A DNA stretch of 64,000 nt, from NCBI GenBank assembly GCA_036936605.1, contig JAUPFV010000002.1, positions 166,851,739-166,915,738 of the forward strand. Direction: 5' to 3'. Origin of the DNA: Limnanthes douglasii subsp. nivea. Taxonomy: Eukaryota; Streptophyta; Magnoliopsida; Brassicales; Limnanthaceae. A program made the translations under genes and the position numbers. Below are positions 44,371-55,355 of this stretch, in pieces. Numbering within the stretch: the first letter of the stretch is position 1; every line of letters starts with the position of its first letter. The notes beneath the pieces are model-generated. The model was not told the DNA's origin and searched no databases. It was given only the letters and a program-made list of their open reading frames with translations.

Positions 44371-44626
44371 TGCAAACGATTAACTCTCAAAGAACATGAA
44401 AACAGAGGCCTCTATTCTTGAATTACAGATAGAAATATGAAGAAGAACTCCACAACGAACAGGAAACTAAGAAGGGACTAGATTGATAATGAATGATAGA
44501 AGCTTTAAAATATTCAAAGATGAGAAGAGTTCATCGGAGAAGATGAACAGGTTCCCTAAATCTTGGAGCTTTTTTTTAAAGCCGAGTGTCACTTTAAAGC
44601 CATATCGTTAATAATATATCTATATA

Positions 44627-46930
44627 TAACCCAACACTTTTGAAGATAACTTCTAGAAATGTCTTTGTTTCAATTGAAAGAAAACTATCGTAACACATAT
44701 GCATATAACTTCAAAAGGATATAAAGACAATCATTATTCATTTACTTTTTCAGGTAACAACTCTAAATTATTGCTAGTTATACTTCTTTATAAATTTCAA
44801 TAATATATACATAAGTTTCACAAATTTGTTATATGAATATAATTACCATCATCACTATTTTGTTTTAACAATGCAACTTTAGCTCTGGTTATACTTTTCA
44901 TAAACTCTAATTATTTTTTAATTAATCTTTAAAATAAATAAGTAAATGACATCATCAACACATATTCTCTACCAATGACCTTTTTAAATTTTATTTTTAT
45001 GACATTCATGACATCTAAATCGCTCATCTAATTTTACATCAACAATTATCATTTACTCATTTACCATATATAATATTACTATTTTTTAATTTCTTTTTCC
45101 TCATTCTAATGCTAACTTCTTATCTTTTTAATTTGTTTCTCTAATTGTTTTTCGAAACTACTTTCTATAACCAACAATTGTTTTCATTCCCGTTGTTCTC
45201 TTTTCTTTCTGAAAGTAAGTAATTTTATTCTTGATTCTTTTTTAAATTAAATATCATATGTAAAATTATGTTCGATTACTTATAGATTTCATTTTCGCTA
45301 CCGTCATCTGGTTTTATACTTTTTACCAGTTCACCTATCAAATAAAAATCGGTAACCAGAAAGTAACTAGGGATAAAATTGGTTAAATAATTCTAAATCA
45401 ATGTCATGCTTTTGATTTCAAACCCGTACACCAATACTAAATCGTCCTAAAGTATTACATTTACTCTTAAAAATAATAATTCAAAATATCATAAAATCTC
45501 TATGAGCATTAACTTTAACAAAATAAAGTGTTTCACTTTTTTTTCTTTATTGAAAATTTCATGATAGGTATTTAGTACAATTTTTGTTTAATTGTTATGA
45601 AATTACAACACTTCTTTTGGAAAATAAAGACTATTACACTTTTTATTCCAAGTAACGAGAAAATTTGATACTCTTATAACTTAATGTATGCAACTACTAA
45701 AGTTCTGGATATACAAGAAGATTATTCCGACAAGCTAAAGAATTTTATTACGGAATAATCCGAATGAGACACATAAATTAACATTTCTAATGAAGAAAGA
45801 ACTGATCAATACAATGCAAAGAAAAAGTAATTTATGTTTCCAAAAAAAATATCTAATTTTCTTCTAATCAAACATCTAAACAACGACACATTGCTACATT
45901 TATTGAATCTTCCAAAAACCGCAAAACTATTAGAAAAAAGGTTATGGAAACATTTCCTCAACTAACACTACTCATTCTAATAATAAAATTCCACTTACTG
46001 TTGTTTCTAATAATCCCTCCACCCTTTATGTACATCGTAAGTAAGTGATGCTGATCAAATCCGGTTAGAGGGTATTAAAGATAATTGTTTAGATAACTTT
46101 AGTGGTGGATATAGATAGTTGAGGAGCTAGCTATTAATACGTAGAAAGAGAATAAAAAAAACCCATTACATGCTATTTTTCGGGCCATTTATAGGGCAAT
46201 TCGGGTTAATGAGCCTTCCGGGTCATGTTGTGTGTATGGGCTATTTTTATGATGTTCCATGCCCAAGATTATTTGGAATTGACACACAGCTTAGTCATCG
46301 AGCACTTAGTTTACTCAACATAATTTTTATTATAGACCTAAAGTGCCCCGTAAGCCAAATGTGATCCTCGCCTTTAATAAAATCCGACTGTATCCTCTTG
46401 CCCCCTTAGTTCTCTCAAAATCACTTTGAGAGAGCTAATATATTTGAAGCATTCTGAGCATTATTCGATGGGTTTTATTAAATAACATTTAGTATTAGTT
46501 ACACGTGTCAATCTTTCATTAGACCCACGATCTTGTCTTTTCCTATGCAAAACCATTTGATTAATGGAGAGAAGCGGTTACACTTCTATATATCCCCTAG
46601 CCGCCGCGGTCAATTCCTTTTCCCTAGTAGGATACTCAAGTTTCTTTTAAATTTTATATATAAATTTCTTTCATTTTTATTGTTTTTATTTTGTAGAAAG
46701 AGAAAGAGATTGCATTAAAAAATCTAGATAAAGAAAGTATTTTCTTCAACCCTTAATTTTTCAGATGCAATTCTCCTCCCTCTTTCATATTAGCCACCTT
46801 AAATCATCATTTCAAGTGCTTTTTATTGTTTGTATGTTTATATCTAGGAAAGCTTTAATAAAATATGGATGACTTAATCTATATGAACTAGAAGAAGATA
46901 AAAAGAAAGCAAGAGTTGCTGCTGAATTAC
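44627..46930. other. AT-rich stretch, nothing recognised
   Basis: No TE domain or gene. A GC-richer island at 46590-46615 (CCCCTAGCCGCCGCGGTC), after TATATA at about 46587, looks promoter-like on the plus strand, but no ORF follows. The ORF at 46170-46364 matches nothing. Confidence 0.35.
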
Positions 46931-46939
46931 CCATTTTTT

Positions 46940-48000
46940 GGTAAAGTGGGTACTTCACAGTCCAATGTCCATTAAAAACCCTTAGGTCTTTGTAATACTT
47001 GGAAAAAAGAAAAACACTCGTCTGAAAAGCTCGAAATAAATCAATTAAGGGCAGCTAACATTCATGTTAAGATTTTCACTTCTTTAATAGTTCGAGGTGA
47101 TGTCATTGAGACTAAAGCCTTCAACTGCTCCGGATCAGCCTCTATCCCATTTTCACTAATTATATATCCTAAGAACTTCCCAGATCGAACTCCAAAAATA
47201 CATATCTCTGGATTAAAGTTTAATCGAATAGCCCTTTAATTCAAAAAGGTTTTCTCTAAATCCTTCAGATGCTTCTCATCAACTGAGCTTTTAACTAACA
47301 TATAATTGATATATACCTCCATATTTATTCTAATGTGAAAGGAAAAATCTTTATTCATCAACCCTATAATAATGTAAGCCTCGATCTATGATAAATGTAC
47401 TACTCTCTTGGTCTTTTGAATCCATCTGAATTGGGGTATATCCTGCAAAAGCATCCATAAAAGAGACAATTTTAGTTCATGAAGTAAATTCAACTAACTG
47501 ATCTATTAGGAACATGAAATTGATCTTTAGAAAATAGGCTCAATTCAAGTTACTGAAATCAGTACACATTCTCCACTTTCCATTCTTCTTATTTACCAAG
47601 ACACCGTTTGCTGTCCATAAAGGTTAATGTGTCTTCCTAATATGTCTGACCCTGGATAAACAATCAACTTTGACAACTATAGCCTCTGCCTTTTCAATAG
47701 AGAAAGCTTAGAGTTTTTGAATAACTGGCTCGTTCCTCAGATTTATAGCCAGGCTATGGCATATCACGTCAGATGGAACCCCGAAAACATCTTCTGTTTT
47801 CCAAGCGAAAACATCCAGATTATCAAACAAAAAATGTAACAACCGTTGACGTAAAGCTGCAGTCAGTAATGTTCCTATTCGAAGAACCTTCCCATCAGGA
47901 AAATAATACTCTTTTATGCTTTCACTTACCGTTAAAGAACCCTGGAGTTTCGCTCGGAACATCAACTCCTTCTTCTGTTTCCGAGGTCAAACCCCCTAAT
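46940..48000 (-). pseudogene. Tat gypsy RT and linker (minus-strand relic)
   Basis: From the 3' side: FFQVLQRPKGF, EADPEQLKALVSMTSPRTIK and EVKIL at 47.0-47.15 kb, then an RT with many lesions through about 47700. The linker ORF 47708-47965 (SLTVSESIKEYYFPDGKVLR, LDVFAWKTEDVFGVPSDVI) follows. Equivalent to 22.83-23.98 kb. It breaks off near 46940 inside RNase H. Confidence 0.82.
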
Positions 48001-48890
48001 TTCTATTCAACCATTCGATCTTCACTATTTGGACCTCGAATACGAAGAGTTGTTGCATAACATTCTCTAGCTATCTTCGGATCACTTCGGAAACCCCAAC
48101 ACGGTCTCCGATGATATACTTCAAATATTGATGGACTGTGGACACAATTGCATCCATCCTCGAAAGCAAAAATCTCCTAAAAATAGCATTATAACTGGCC
48201 GGACAATCCACCACCATGAATAAAACTTGAATCTTCTTTCTAAAAAGCCTCTTTCCCAAACACACTTCACCATCGAATTCTCTAATCACATGGGTTATCC
48301 TGCCTGTAATTCCAATAACAGTACGGTCTGATTGATAAATTCAAGGAGGATTACGCATCCTACGTATGTTAACTTGAAACGAACATTTGCAGAGCTTCCC
48401 GTATATATCAACAGTCGTCAGATTTCAATACCAGCTACTTCTGCTCCAATAACTACTGCATCTTCGTGAGGACCAAAAGTACCTCTCAAATCATCCTCAT
48501 CGAATATATTAAAAAGAACATCTTTCTTACCATACAAATGAGTAGACATCCCTCCTTTTATTTGAGTAGCTAAACTCACCACAAGCCTCTTTCTAAATCT
48601 ATTAGTGTTATCAGTCATAGTATCTCATTTCAAAATTGCCAAGCACTCAAAGTATTCACATAAACTTCGAACTTGTCCTTGCTTAACTGGCTCATCCACC
48701 GCCACTAAAATTAGCCGATTCAGATCTATGTTCAAAAATTTTGAAGCAACATAAAAATCATCGAACTGAGAATTCAGAATCATTAGATTTTCTTTCTTTG
48801 AATTTGGATTTGCTTCTTGCGAAGCTGATGCAACATGAACCTTTGATTTTATGCTCTATCTTTTAACAGTAACTGTTAATTTTTCCATTC
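48000..48890 (-). pseudogene. Tat gypsy protease (minus-strand relic)
   Basis: NTNRFRKRLVVSLATQIKGG, MSTHLYGKKD, FDEDDLRGTFGPHEDAVVIG, then FDGEVCLGKRLFRKKIQVLF and SRMDAIVSTVHQYLKYIIGD. The active-site segment between 48300 and 48420 is damaged. Same family as 20.0 and 24.4 kb. Confidence 0.82.
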
Positions 48891-50900
48891 TTAATTAAAG
48901 TTTGCACATTCTTTTTTAAAGTTATATAATATGTAGTATAATCTCCTATGTCATTATGAGGCTTAAATCAGGAAATAGTCCATCGACTATCACGTTTTCT
49001 TTCATTTAGTCCCTTGACTAAAAAATCACCGGTGAGGGTCCCTCGACTATCCTATTTTCTTTCATTTAGTCCTTCGACTTTAAAATCACCGGTGAGGGTC
49101 CCTGGACTTTGCAAAAATCTATAAATTTAGTCCATGATTTGGGGTTTTTTCTTAGATTCAGGGACTAAATTTATAGATTTTTCAAAGTCCAGGGACCCTC
49201 ATCGGTGATTTTAAAGTCGAAGGACTAAGTGAAAGAAAATGGGATAGTCCAGGGACCCTCACCAGTGAGTTTTTAGTTAAGTGACTAAATAACAGAATAC
49301 GTGATAGTCGAGGGACTAGACAGCGATTGAAGCCTCATTATGATGCTTACAGAACCTGTCATTGCGCTCTTTCATGGATCTATTTATCGGAGTATGCTTT
49401 TTAAAATTGATATATCCATTTCCCGTTTCATAAATCGCAACAACATTCTCATTCAAATCAACATAATATTCTGGCCTCATCCACTAATTTGGCCTCAATA
49501 TTTGAAGTTGATACCCTGTAGCTTGAGTCGGGTACCCTCCATTTTGAGGAGAAAAACTATTGTTGTTGCTCAGACGAGATGGTTGGGTCAAGTTCGAAGA
49601 GTGCCCTGACTATTTGACACCTACCCTGAGCTCTTTTGACTGGGTCCAACCACTCCTTGAAGTCTAGTCGATTCCTCTATTTTAATTTGATCCTGGACTT
49701 AAGCTATCAATGCTCCAAAATTCGAAACTATTCTTTTTGTTGTTTCATTTGCTAAATCACATGGTAATAAACTTGTCGGAATGCAGCCATCCCTACTAAC
49801 TCTTCACAATTATCTAAACCAGTTTTTGTTAACATAAAACGCTTAGTATAGTCCTTTATTTTCTCTCCCACAGCTTGCTTGCATTGTATTATTGTGTCAC
49901 CATTTGCTCACATATCTTTACTTCCCAAAAAAATCCTCGAAACTGTATAAAAATCTCAGAAATCAGAAATAAATCCCCTAGAAATCCTATTATACCAGTT
50001 CAAAGTTGTGCCGTTAAATGTTTGTGAGAAGGCTCTGCATAGCAACCTATCATCATCTTTGAAGTTCATCATGTAGTTCTTAAACTGTTCCATATTGTCA
50101 TCGAGATCTTGCATCCCATCAAAATTTTTGACCTTAAAGATATCGAACTGCTTTAGATGAGTAATAGACTTCATCTCAATTATTAAGAGAGAATTTCTCC
50201 AGTTAACTCCTGAACGTACTGATTATCATTTCCTATTGCCATGATAGAATACAAATTCCATTCATTTATTCTTGACGTAATCCCGTCACACCACTCTGCT
50301 TCCCTAAAAAAATGATGCACATTGTCTATTCTTGATTTATATTCTTTTCGTGACTTTCGATGCCCACTTTTTTCTTCTTTCGAAGATCCCCGGTACCTCT
50401 TATGCTCAGATATTGAGTTCGCCATCTCATCATCACTGGACGTATTATACCTACGCTTGTCTTTTTTCTCTTTTCGTAAGGTACAATATTCTTTACTAGA
50501 TTCAAAATGTGTTTTCTTCTGCTCACTTCGAATCTAGTCAGCTGTACAAGATCGATCATATTGGTTGCTCACATCATTCTTCTCCTACATTTTTCTTACC
50601 TCAGATTTCATCATACCTGATTGAATATCTTGCTTTTTTTTTATCATACTACTCATTTAGAGGCGTGAGTTTATCCAGTAACTAATTCATTCGAGTTTCG
50701 CTGTGTGGATGCGTTTGTTGAACTGGAACTTGATAATATTCTTTGTTTTCCTTTCTGCCTAAATCAGATCTCAACGCTTGGATTGGTTTTCTAACTGAAT
50801 GATCATTTCATTCCCATGCTCTATTATCAATCGAGAACAACTATAACAGATTAAAAACCTTGATTTTCTCTGGTTTTAGATTTTGAAATCAAGGTACCGA
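48890..50900 (-). pseudogene. Tat gypsy Gag, interrupted by a MULE-type element
   Basis: The gag core at 49956-50174 reads NFDGMQDLDDNMEQFKNYMM, CRAFSQTFNGTTLNWYNRIS. The N-terminal charged part lies at 50183-50560. The C-terminal finger RNDRFCKHHNDIGDYTTYYI is split by the insertion at 48960-49334. Without the insert and one copy of the 9-bp duplication the reading is continuous. The primer-site region lies near 50915-50935. Confidence 0.8.
48960..49334. mobile_element. MULE-type inverted-repeat element (375 bp) with perfect 9-bp target duplication
   Basis: TCATTATGA occurs at 48951-48959 and 49335-49343. The element starts GGCTTAAATCAGG and ends, reverse-complemented, GGCTTCAATCGC. The two arms (about 180 bp each) pair almost throughout, so it can fold into one long hairpin. 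Each arm holds two related blocks of about 58 bp (TTTAGTCC...GACT...TCACCGGTGAGGGTCCC). No coding capacity. It interrupts a gypsy gag and so is younger than that copy. Confidence 0.92.
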
Positions 50901-50934
50901 TCAATTAGAATCTCCCATTGTGGTTGCCGATTTG

Positions 50935-51258
50935 TTAAATATAAATCATGTTCTTAAAAGTTGAAGAGAGAGATAATGATTTTAGAGAGAGAAAGTAAAA
51001 GTAGATAACAACTAACACTTTATAAAAATGTCGATCATTGTATGAAATTCCTTAGCCTTTATTTAAAGCCAAAGAGACTTAGTATAACAAAATTGGTTAC
51101 AAAAGCTGGTTAATTGCACTTTAGCCCCCATCTTTACATGCAGTCTAAAATAAGTCATATAGCTTTATAATAAATATATAAAGCTTTAATTCATTACATT
51201 TAAGCCTTCAACATTCTATATCATTATCAACTAATATCACCGACCGAACAATTAATTT
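50935..51258 (-). repeat. candidate 5' LTR of the 46.9-50.9 kb gypsy relic
   Basis: Minus orientation shows a GA-rich leader and TTTAAATAAAGG as a possible TATA region. No second LTR remains to confirm the borders. Confidence 0.38.
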
Positions 51259-51261
51259 GTA

Positions 51262-51543
51262 GTTCTTATAGAGGAGCGACGTGATTAAGCACGTGTGCGA
51301 GCAGAGCATTACCGGAGGCTAATGAGATGTTTAGAAGTAGGAGATATGGTTATAAAGAATATTTTCCAAGGATCTGGCGATAATGCTACTAGCAAGTTAG
51401 AACCGAATTGGAAGGGGACTTACATTATAAACACCAAAGGACATAGTGGAGAACACCGCCTCACCGATGCAGAGGGCTATGCCCCAAAACATCCTTGGAA
51501 TATAAATCACATAAAATTGTATCACCAAGGCTTTGTAATTTAG
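51262..51543 (+). pseudogene. Tat gypsy pol C-terminal end
   Basis: The ORF reads RAEHYRRLMRCLEVGDMVIK, SKLEPNWKGTYIIN, HPWNINHIKLYHQGFVI. VGDxVxx...KLxPNWEGPYxI...WNxxHLKxYY is the conserved end of gypsy integrase polyproteins. The rest of pol is missing upstream, where the minus-strand element begins. Confidence 0.85.
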
Positions 51544-51620
51544 AGATGTGCTATTTTCCTCCCTAATGGCCCAGGAGGATTTTTTAATGAGGCATCACAC
51601 TTCAAATTTTACTTCAATGA
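51544..51620 (+). other. gypsy pol/3' spacer (Tat landmark)
   Basis: CCTCCCTAATGGCCCAGGAGG followed by ATTTTTTAATGAGGC directly after the pol stop. Third occurrence of this landmark, here with the pol end still attached, which proves its place in the element. Confidence 0.7.
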
Positions 51621-51818
51621 AATATTATCATTTTTTCCAATTCATGTGTTTGTTTATTAAGCTTTCTCCATGTTTACAATTGCGACTGTGTCAATGGCTA
51701 CGCCTACTCGCTACGCAAATTTTATAAAAAACAAACAAGAATGCATTAATGTTATCATACACCACCGCACTTCACGTGATTTACAAAACATGTTTAGGAT
51801 TTTAACGCAAGAGATATA

Positions 51819-53473
51819 TCAAACATTAGGGATTATAGGCAGGGCCTCGCTTGTTGCAGCTCTAACACCAACGAATGGGTCATCTATCAGCATTTGTTTT
51901 GAGCTCTCTGCAACTGCTTTGGTGGACCCATCACCTAATTCTTCATGTGAATGCACCAGGACGGAAGATGTCATATTCCCGAATTTTTGTCGCTTTTCGA
52001 AAACAACAAAATTTTCAAAGGATCCCAACTTTATGGCCGAATTAAGCTTTAATAGCTCAGAAAGTATCTCTCGTTGGCTCTTTGCCATCATCCCCATAGA
52101 TACCTCCATTACTTGCCTTTCACGCTCCTCCAAATCTATCTTTTCCTTCTTAAAAAACTCCTTGCTTTGATGATATATCTTCATCTTCAGATCACTAATA
52201 GTGGTTGTTAACTTTCCATTATACACTGTTAGCCCTAGATGAGCTCCACTCGTTCCTCTACCCTCTGAGTAAGAGCAATGTTCTGCTTAAGAAAACCAGC
52301 GCTTTATGACATCAACTAGTCATTCCTCTTGATAAGTCCATTATTCTGCGCTATCAAAAGTATTACCACAACAAATCTCCTTGCACTTTTCTTCGCTTGA
52401 ATCCTGAGAACCATTGACAAAACAATGTTCTGCTTAAGAAAACCAACGCTTTGTGACATCAACTAGTCATTCTTCTTGATAAGTTCATTATCCTTGCACT
52501 CACGACGAAGCCCATCGTTCCCGTGAGACACCTTGTTATTCTGAGCCTTGGTTGATCCATACACATTATTGAATCGAGAAAGCTCAGTGGTTAAGCCCTT
52601 TGCCGAACCAAAAAACATGGCATCGGGTTTCCACTTATCCATAATATGATAGTCAGCGTTCGACATACGTCGGAAAGACAGTACAATAGAGTTATGATGC
52701 TTCTGCATTTATAAGGAGGTTAGAAACCTATTTTTTTCTCATATCTCATCAATTAATGGGTTTTATATATAAGTAAAATCTCTAACTTATTTTATAAAAT
52801 CTCGCTCATTGGCATATTGTCGTAAAACGACAATTCTGGACAATGTTTGAGCTGCTCGAACATTAGAATTGATGGGCGAGACATCACGATACTTGAAGGA
52901 GAAAGTTTTTCAATGACTTTTGCTACCTCGGGCCGCGTCAGGTACTTTCTCCTTTGAGGGACCAAGATCTAGTCTCACACTGTTTACAAACGACGACCCA
53001 ATACCATCTTCATGCACAAAATTAATATAGGATGATTGGACATTTGAACTTTTGACAAAAATTTCTATTTTACGAGTTATCCCATCGAGAATGTCATTTT
53101 CCTACTTTGGTAGCGCGCTATAATCACCCATACGATTAGAATGACCGTCCCCCAAAGTTCATCTAACACTATCACCACAGGCCCCTTCTATTTGTCGTGC
53201 TCCACATGAGGGGCTGACGCATATGCTTCTTTGTTTCTTAGCACTTGGCCATCATTATCCTCCCCCTCGTCCACCAAACTCATTTTCCGTTGCAACAAAG
53301 AAATTGCATTCATAATCACATGTTTTATGTTTTGGTTGAGCTACCCAAGCCAACTAACCAGACACTTCTTCGATCGTTACTCTGTCATTAAGTACGACAT
53401 GACCCACCTCCATCTCAAAATCTTTTGGTTGGTAGATGTTAATTTTTTTTGAAAAACCTAAGGTTTCAGACAT
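51819..53473 (-). pseudogene. antisense ORF of a Tat gypsy element, longest copy
   Basis: Opposite to pol. Starts at ATG 53473 (MSETLGFSKKINIYQPKDFE) and reads, with scattered stops, through GDYSALPK, MQKHHNSIVLSFRRMSNADY (52463-52708) and a coiled coil to SEALPIIPNV at about 51830. About 550 codons. A 153-bp in-frame duplication lies at 52273-52500. Antisense ORFs at this place are known for the Tat lineage, and their role is unknown. TATATATAAAG on the minus strand near 53660 is about 190 bp upstream and could be its promoter. Confidence 0.6.
52273..52500 (-). repeat. 153-bp in-frame tandem duplication in the antisense ORF
   Basis: GTTCTGCTTAAGAAAACCAG at about 52273 recurs as GTTCTGCTTAAGAAAACCAA about 153 bp later, continuing through GACATCAACTAGTCATTC. 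153 bp is 51 codons, so the protein repeat SxGFLKQNI...LIKKND is preserved in frame. Confidence 0.75.
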
Positions 53474-53479
53474 TTTGAT

Positions 53480-53860
53480 ATGGGAATCTGTTTAGGCTAT
53501 CATTATGGTACCCCTGATGTATCCAAAAACTTTCGAAGGGATTTTTTGTTAGAAAGAAAATAAATAATTGTGTTGCTTTTATATTGACTATAGAGAGAAT
53601 GTATGAAAAAAGAAATTAAAAGAGTAATGATGTTTGTTTATTCTGAAGTCTAAAATGGGCTTTATATATAAGAGATTAAGGCCTGAGTGAGGTTAAATGG
53701 TTAATGGGTCCATTTTGATAGTGTAAGCCCATAAACCCCAAGCTTAAAAAACCCAAGCCTATAATTATATTTTAGTACGAAATGCCTCTCTAATTATTAT
53801 ATCAATACCACAACACAAATTTCGGTCAATTAACTTATGGATCTGACTCACAGCCGGATA
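53480..53860 (-). promoter_or_regulatory. candidate LTR or promoter upstream of the antisense ORF
   Basis: Minus strand CTTATATATAAAGCCC near 53655-53670 is a strong TATA-like sequence, with leader-like sequence down to the ORF start. It could be the 3' LTR of the plus-strand element or a dedicated antisense promoter. No paired repeat was found. Confidence 0.35.
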
Positions 53861-54412
53861 AGTCGGTCCTAATTAATATGTATAAACATACTTAACGTTC
53901 TAAAAACTTGTACCAAATGTTCACAGCTACATAACATCAACGAGTCCTTTTGATAAAAAAAACATAAACCCGAGAACCTCCGCACGACCCTTTTTTTGCT
54001 TCTTTCATCCCGATCCAAATCATCAGTAGTGGGGGGGGGGGGACTTCTGCTATGTACTCCTAACTGCATATTTAATATGAAGGGGCACCTATTCGTTAAC
54101 CCAAACAATCGTTTCATCCCAATTATGCTCCTCATGATTTACTTCTTCTTCATTTTCTTCACTTAACCAACTCGGCCACTCATCTTCTGGTATATACTTC
54201 TTCAAATCTCCAAGGACCATATCATAATTCCTACTCTAAAAATACATAATTCCTCCTTACAATCCAATGTCAACAATTCTTGCTTAGTTTTACTGAAGAA
54301 GTATTATATCATCGTCCAATGTTCTCAGTAACCTTACTATTCAACTCGAAGGACATAATGTCAATCTAACTAGTCAACTCAACATTAGATCTCGCGCTTC
54401 ATGTTTTGTGAA
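53861..54412. other. unassigned stretch with G12 run
   Basis: The minus strand near 54110-54210 reads DLKKYIPEDEWPSWLSEENE, open for about 90 codons but unknown to me. Twelve consecutive G at 54031-54042. No other feature. Confidence 0.4.
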
Positions 54413-54699
54413 TGTCCAAATCAATGCACTCTTTAATACAAGTTACAAGAAGCAGACAGACTAAGGACCCACAAAGAAAGAGACAGCTCCAAATCAATTC
54501 TCAACTATTTAATGACTTAGTGAAGTAGTGAGAGTTATATTAAGAAGTCTGAAAGTCTCAAATCATTAAGTGATGATAGTGGGTAGTGAGAATCACATTT
54601 TCTATAAGTATTGAACTCTTTTGTTTTATTTCTTCAAGTAATAAGATCTACTCTTGTGTGCTTATTATTCTATTTCATGTGTCTGTTCAATTTGTTTCA
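54413..54699 (+). repeat. 5' LTR of the PHOX/MATE element
   Basis: Starts TGTCCAAATC and ends CAATTTGTTTCA. Shares TGCACTCTTTAAT, AAGAAGCAGACAGACTAAGG and TGGGTAGTG..AATCA with the 3' LTR. It lacks a short insertion (GACCCGCAAAAGACCCGCAA region) present there. Confidence 0.88.
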
Positions 54700-55030
54700 T
54701 TGTATTAGAACACCAAACCTAGACGGAACGTGATGTGGTGGGTGTGATGTGGGTGAAATTCTCAGATGCCGAACATCTTACCAAAACCCAGGAGTCATAC
54801 TCAAGGTGCAGTGCCATCTATAGATGGAGCGCCAGGTGGCTTATCAAGCAGGTGGCTTGATCAAAGAGCAGTGTAGTGTCATATAAAGATGGATTGTCTG
54901 ATAGCTTATCAAGCAGGTGGCTTGATCAAGCGGCACAATGCCATCTAATAGTGAGCAGACAGATAGAAAGTCAATTGAGAGGAGGTCAATTAAGAGGAGG
55001 CTAAATTGGTACTTTGTTTGAGAGGAGGAT
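54700..55030 (+). other. TRIM primer site and internal region
   Basis: TGTATTAGAACACC (54701) followed by CTAGACGGAACGTGATG corresponds to TGGTATCAGAGCG...CCAGACGGAACGCGATG of the TRIM at 17.0-17.8 kb. The end TCAATTAAGAGGAGGCTAAA...GAGAGGAGGAT matches that TRIM's purine tract. It starts exactly where the copia LTR ends. Confidence 0.8.
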
Positions 55031-55258
55031 TGTTAGGTGCGACCAAAGTCCCACACCCCACATCGGTTAAACATGGGACGGAATATCAATATATAAGTTA
55101 AGAATACATCTCTATTACTGTGAGGCCTTTGGAAGTGGACCAAAAGCAAATCCGCGAAGGTCAGTGGGCCCAAAACGGACAATATCACACTAGTGTGGAG
55201 ATTAGAGTATTCTTACTTATATACAAAGGTGGAATATACAGACCCCATATTCTCTACA
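55031..55258 (+). repeat. TRIM LTR (diverged relative of 17.0-17.8 kb)
   Basis: TGTTAGGTGCGACCAAAGTC to ATATTCTCTACA. Shares CCCACATCGGTTAAACATGG and ACGGACAATATCACACTAG with the TRIM at 17 kb. It is followed directly by AT and the copia primer site. Confidence 0.85.
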
Positions 55259-55355
55259 ATTGGTATTAGAGCAATGTCTCTACGTATCAAGTGTTTGATT
55301 TTATTACACATTGAAATACAAAAATCTTGTCAAGTGTTATTACTTTTAAATCAAT

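Larger units (their letters stand above)
38275..44610 (-). mobile_element. full-length L1-type LINE with perfect 16-bp target duplication
   Basis: ATAATATATCTATATA occurs at 38259-38274 and again at 44611-44626, immediately outside the element. The minus-strand 3' end is a short A run (38275-38280 read as TTTTTT). The length is 6336 bp including 5' UTR, ORF1 (44370-43067), ORF2 (43074-38986) and a 3' UTR of about 700 bp. Coding regions carry a few frameshifts and stops. Two 5'-truncated relatives lie at 4.7 and 6.2 kb. Confidence 0.93.

Noticed and set aside
46580..46720. host gene promoter with GC-rich island
   Set aside because: TATATA and CCGCCGCGG are suggestive, but nothing downstream codes for a recognisable protein.
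54031..54042. G12 run as a quadruplex-forming element
   Set aside because: A single homopolymer with no other G tracts nearby; may be a sequencing or assembly error.
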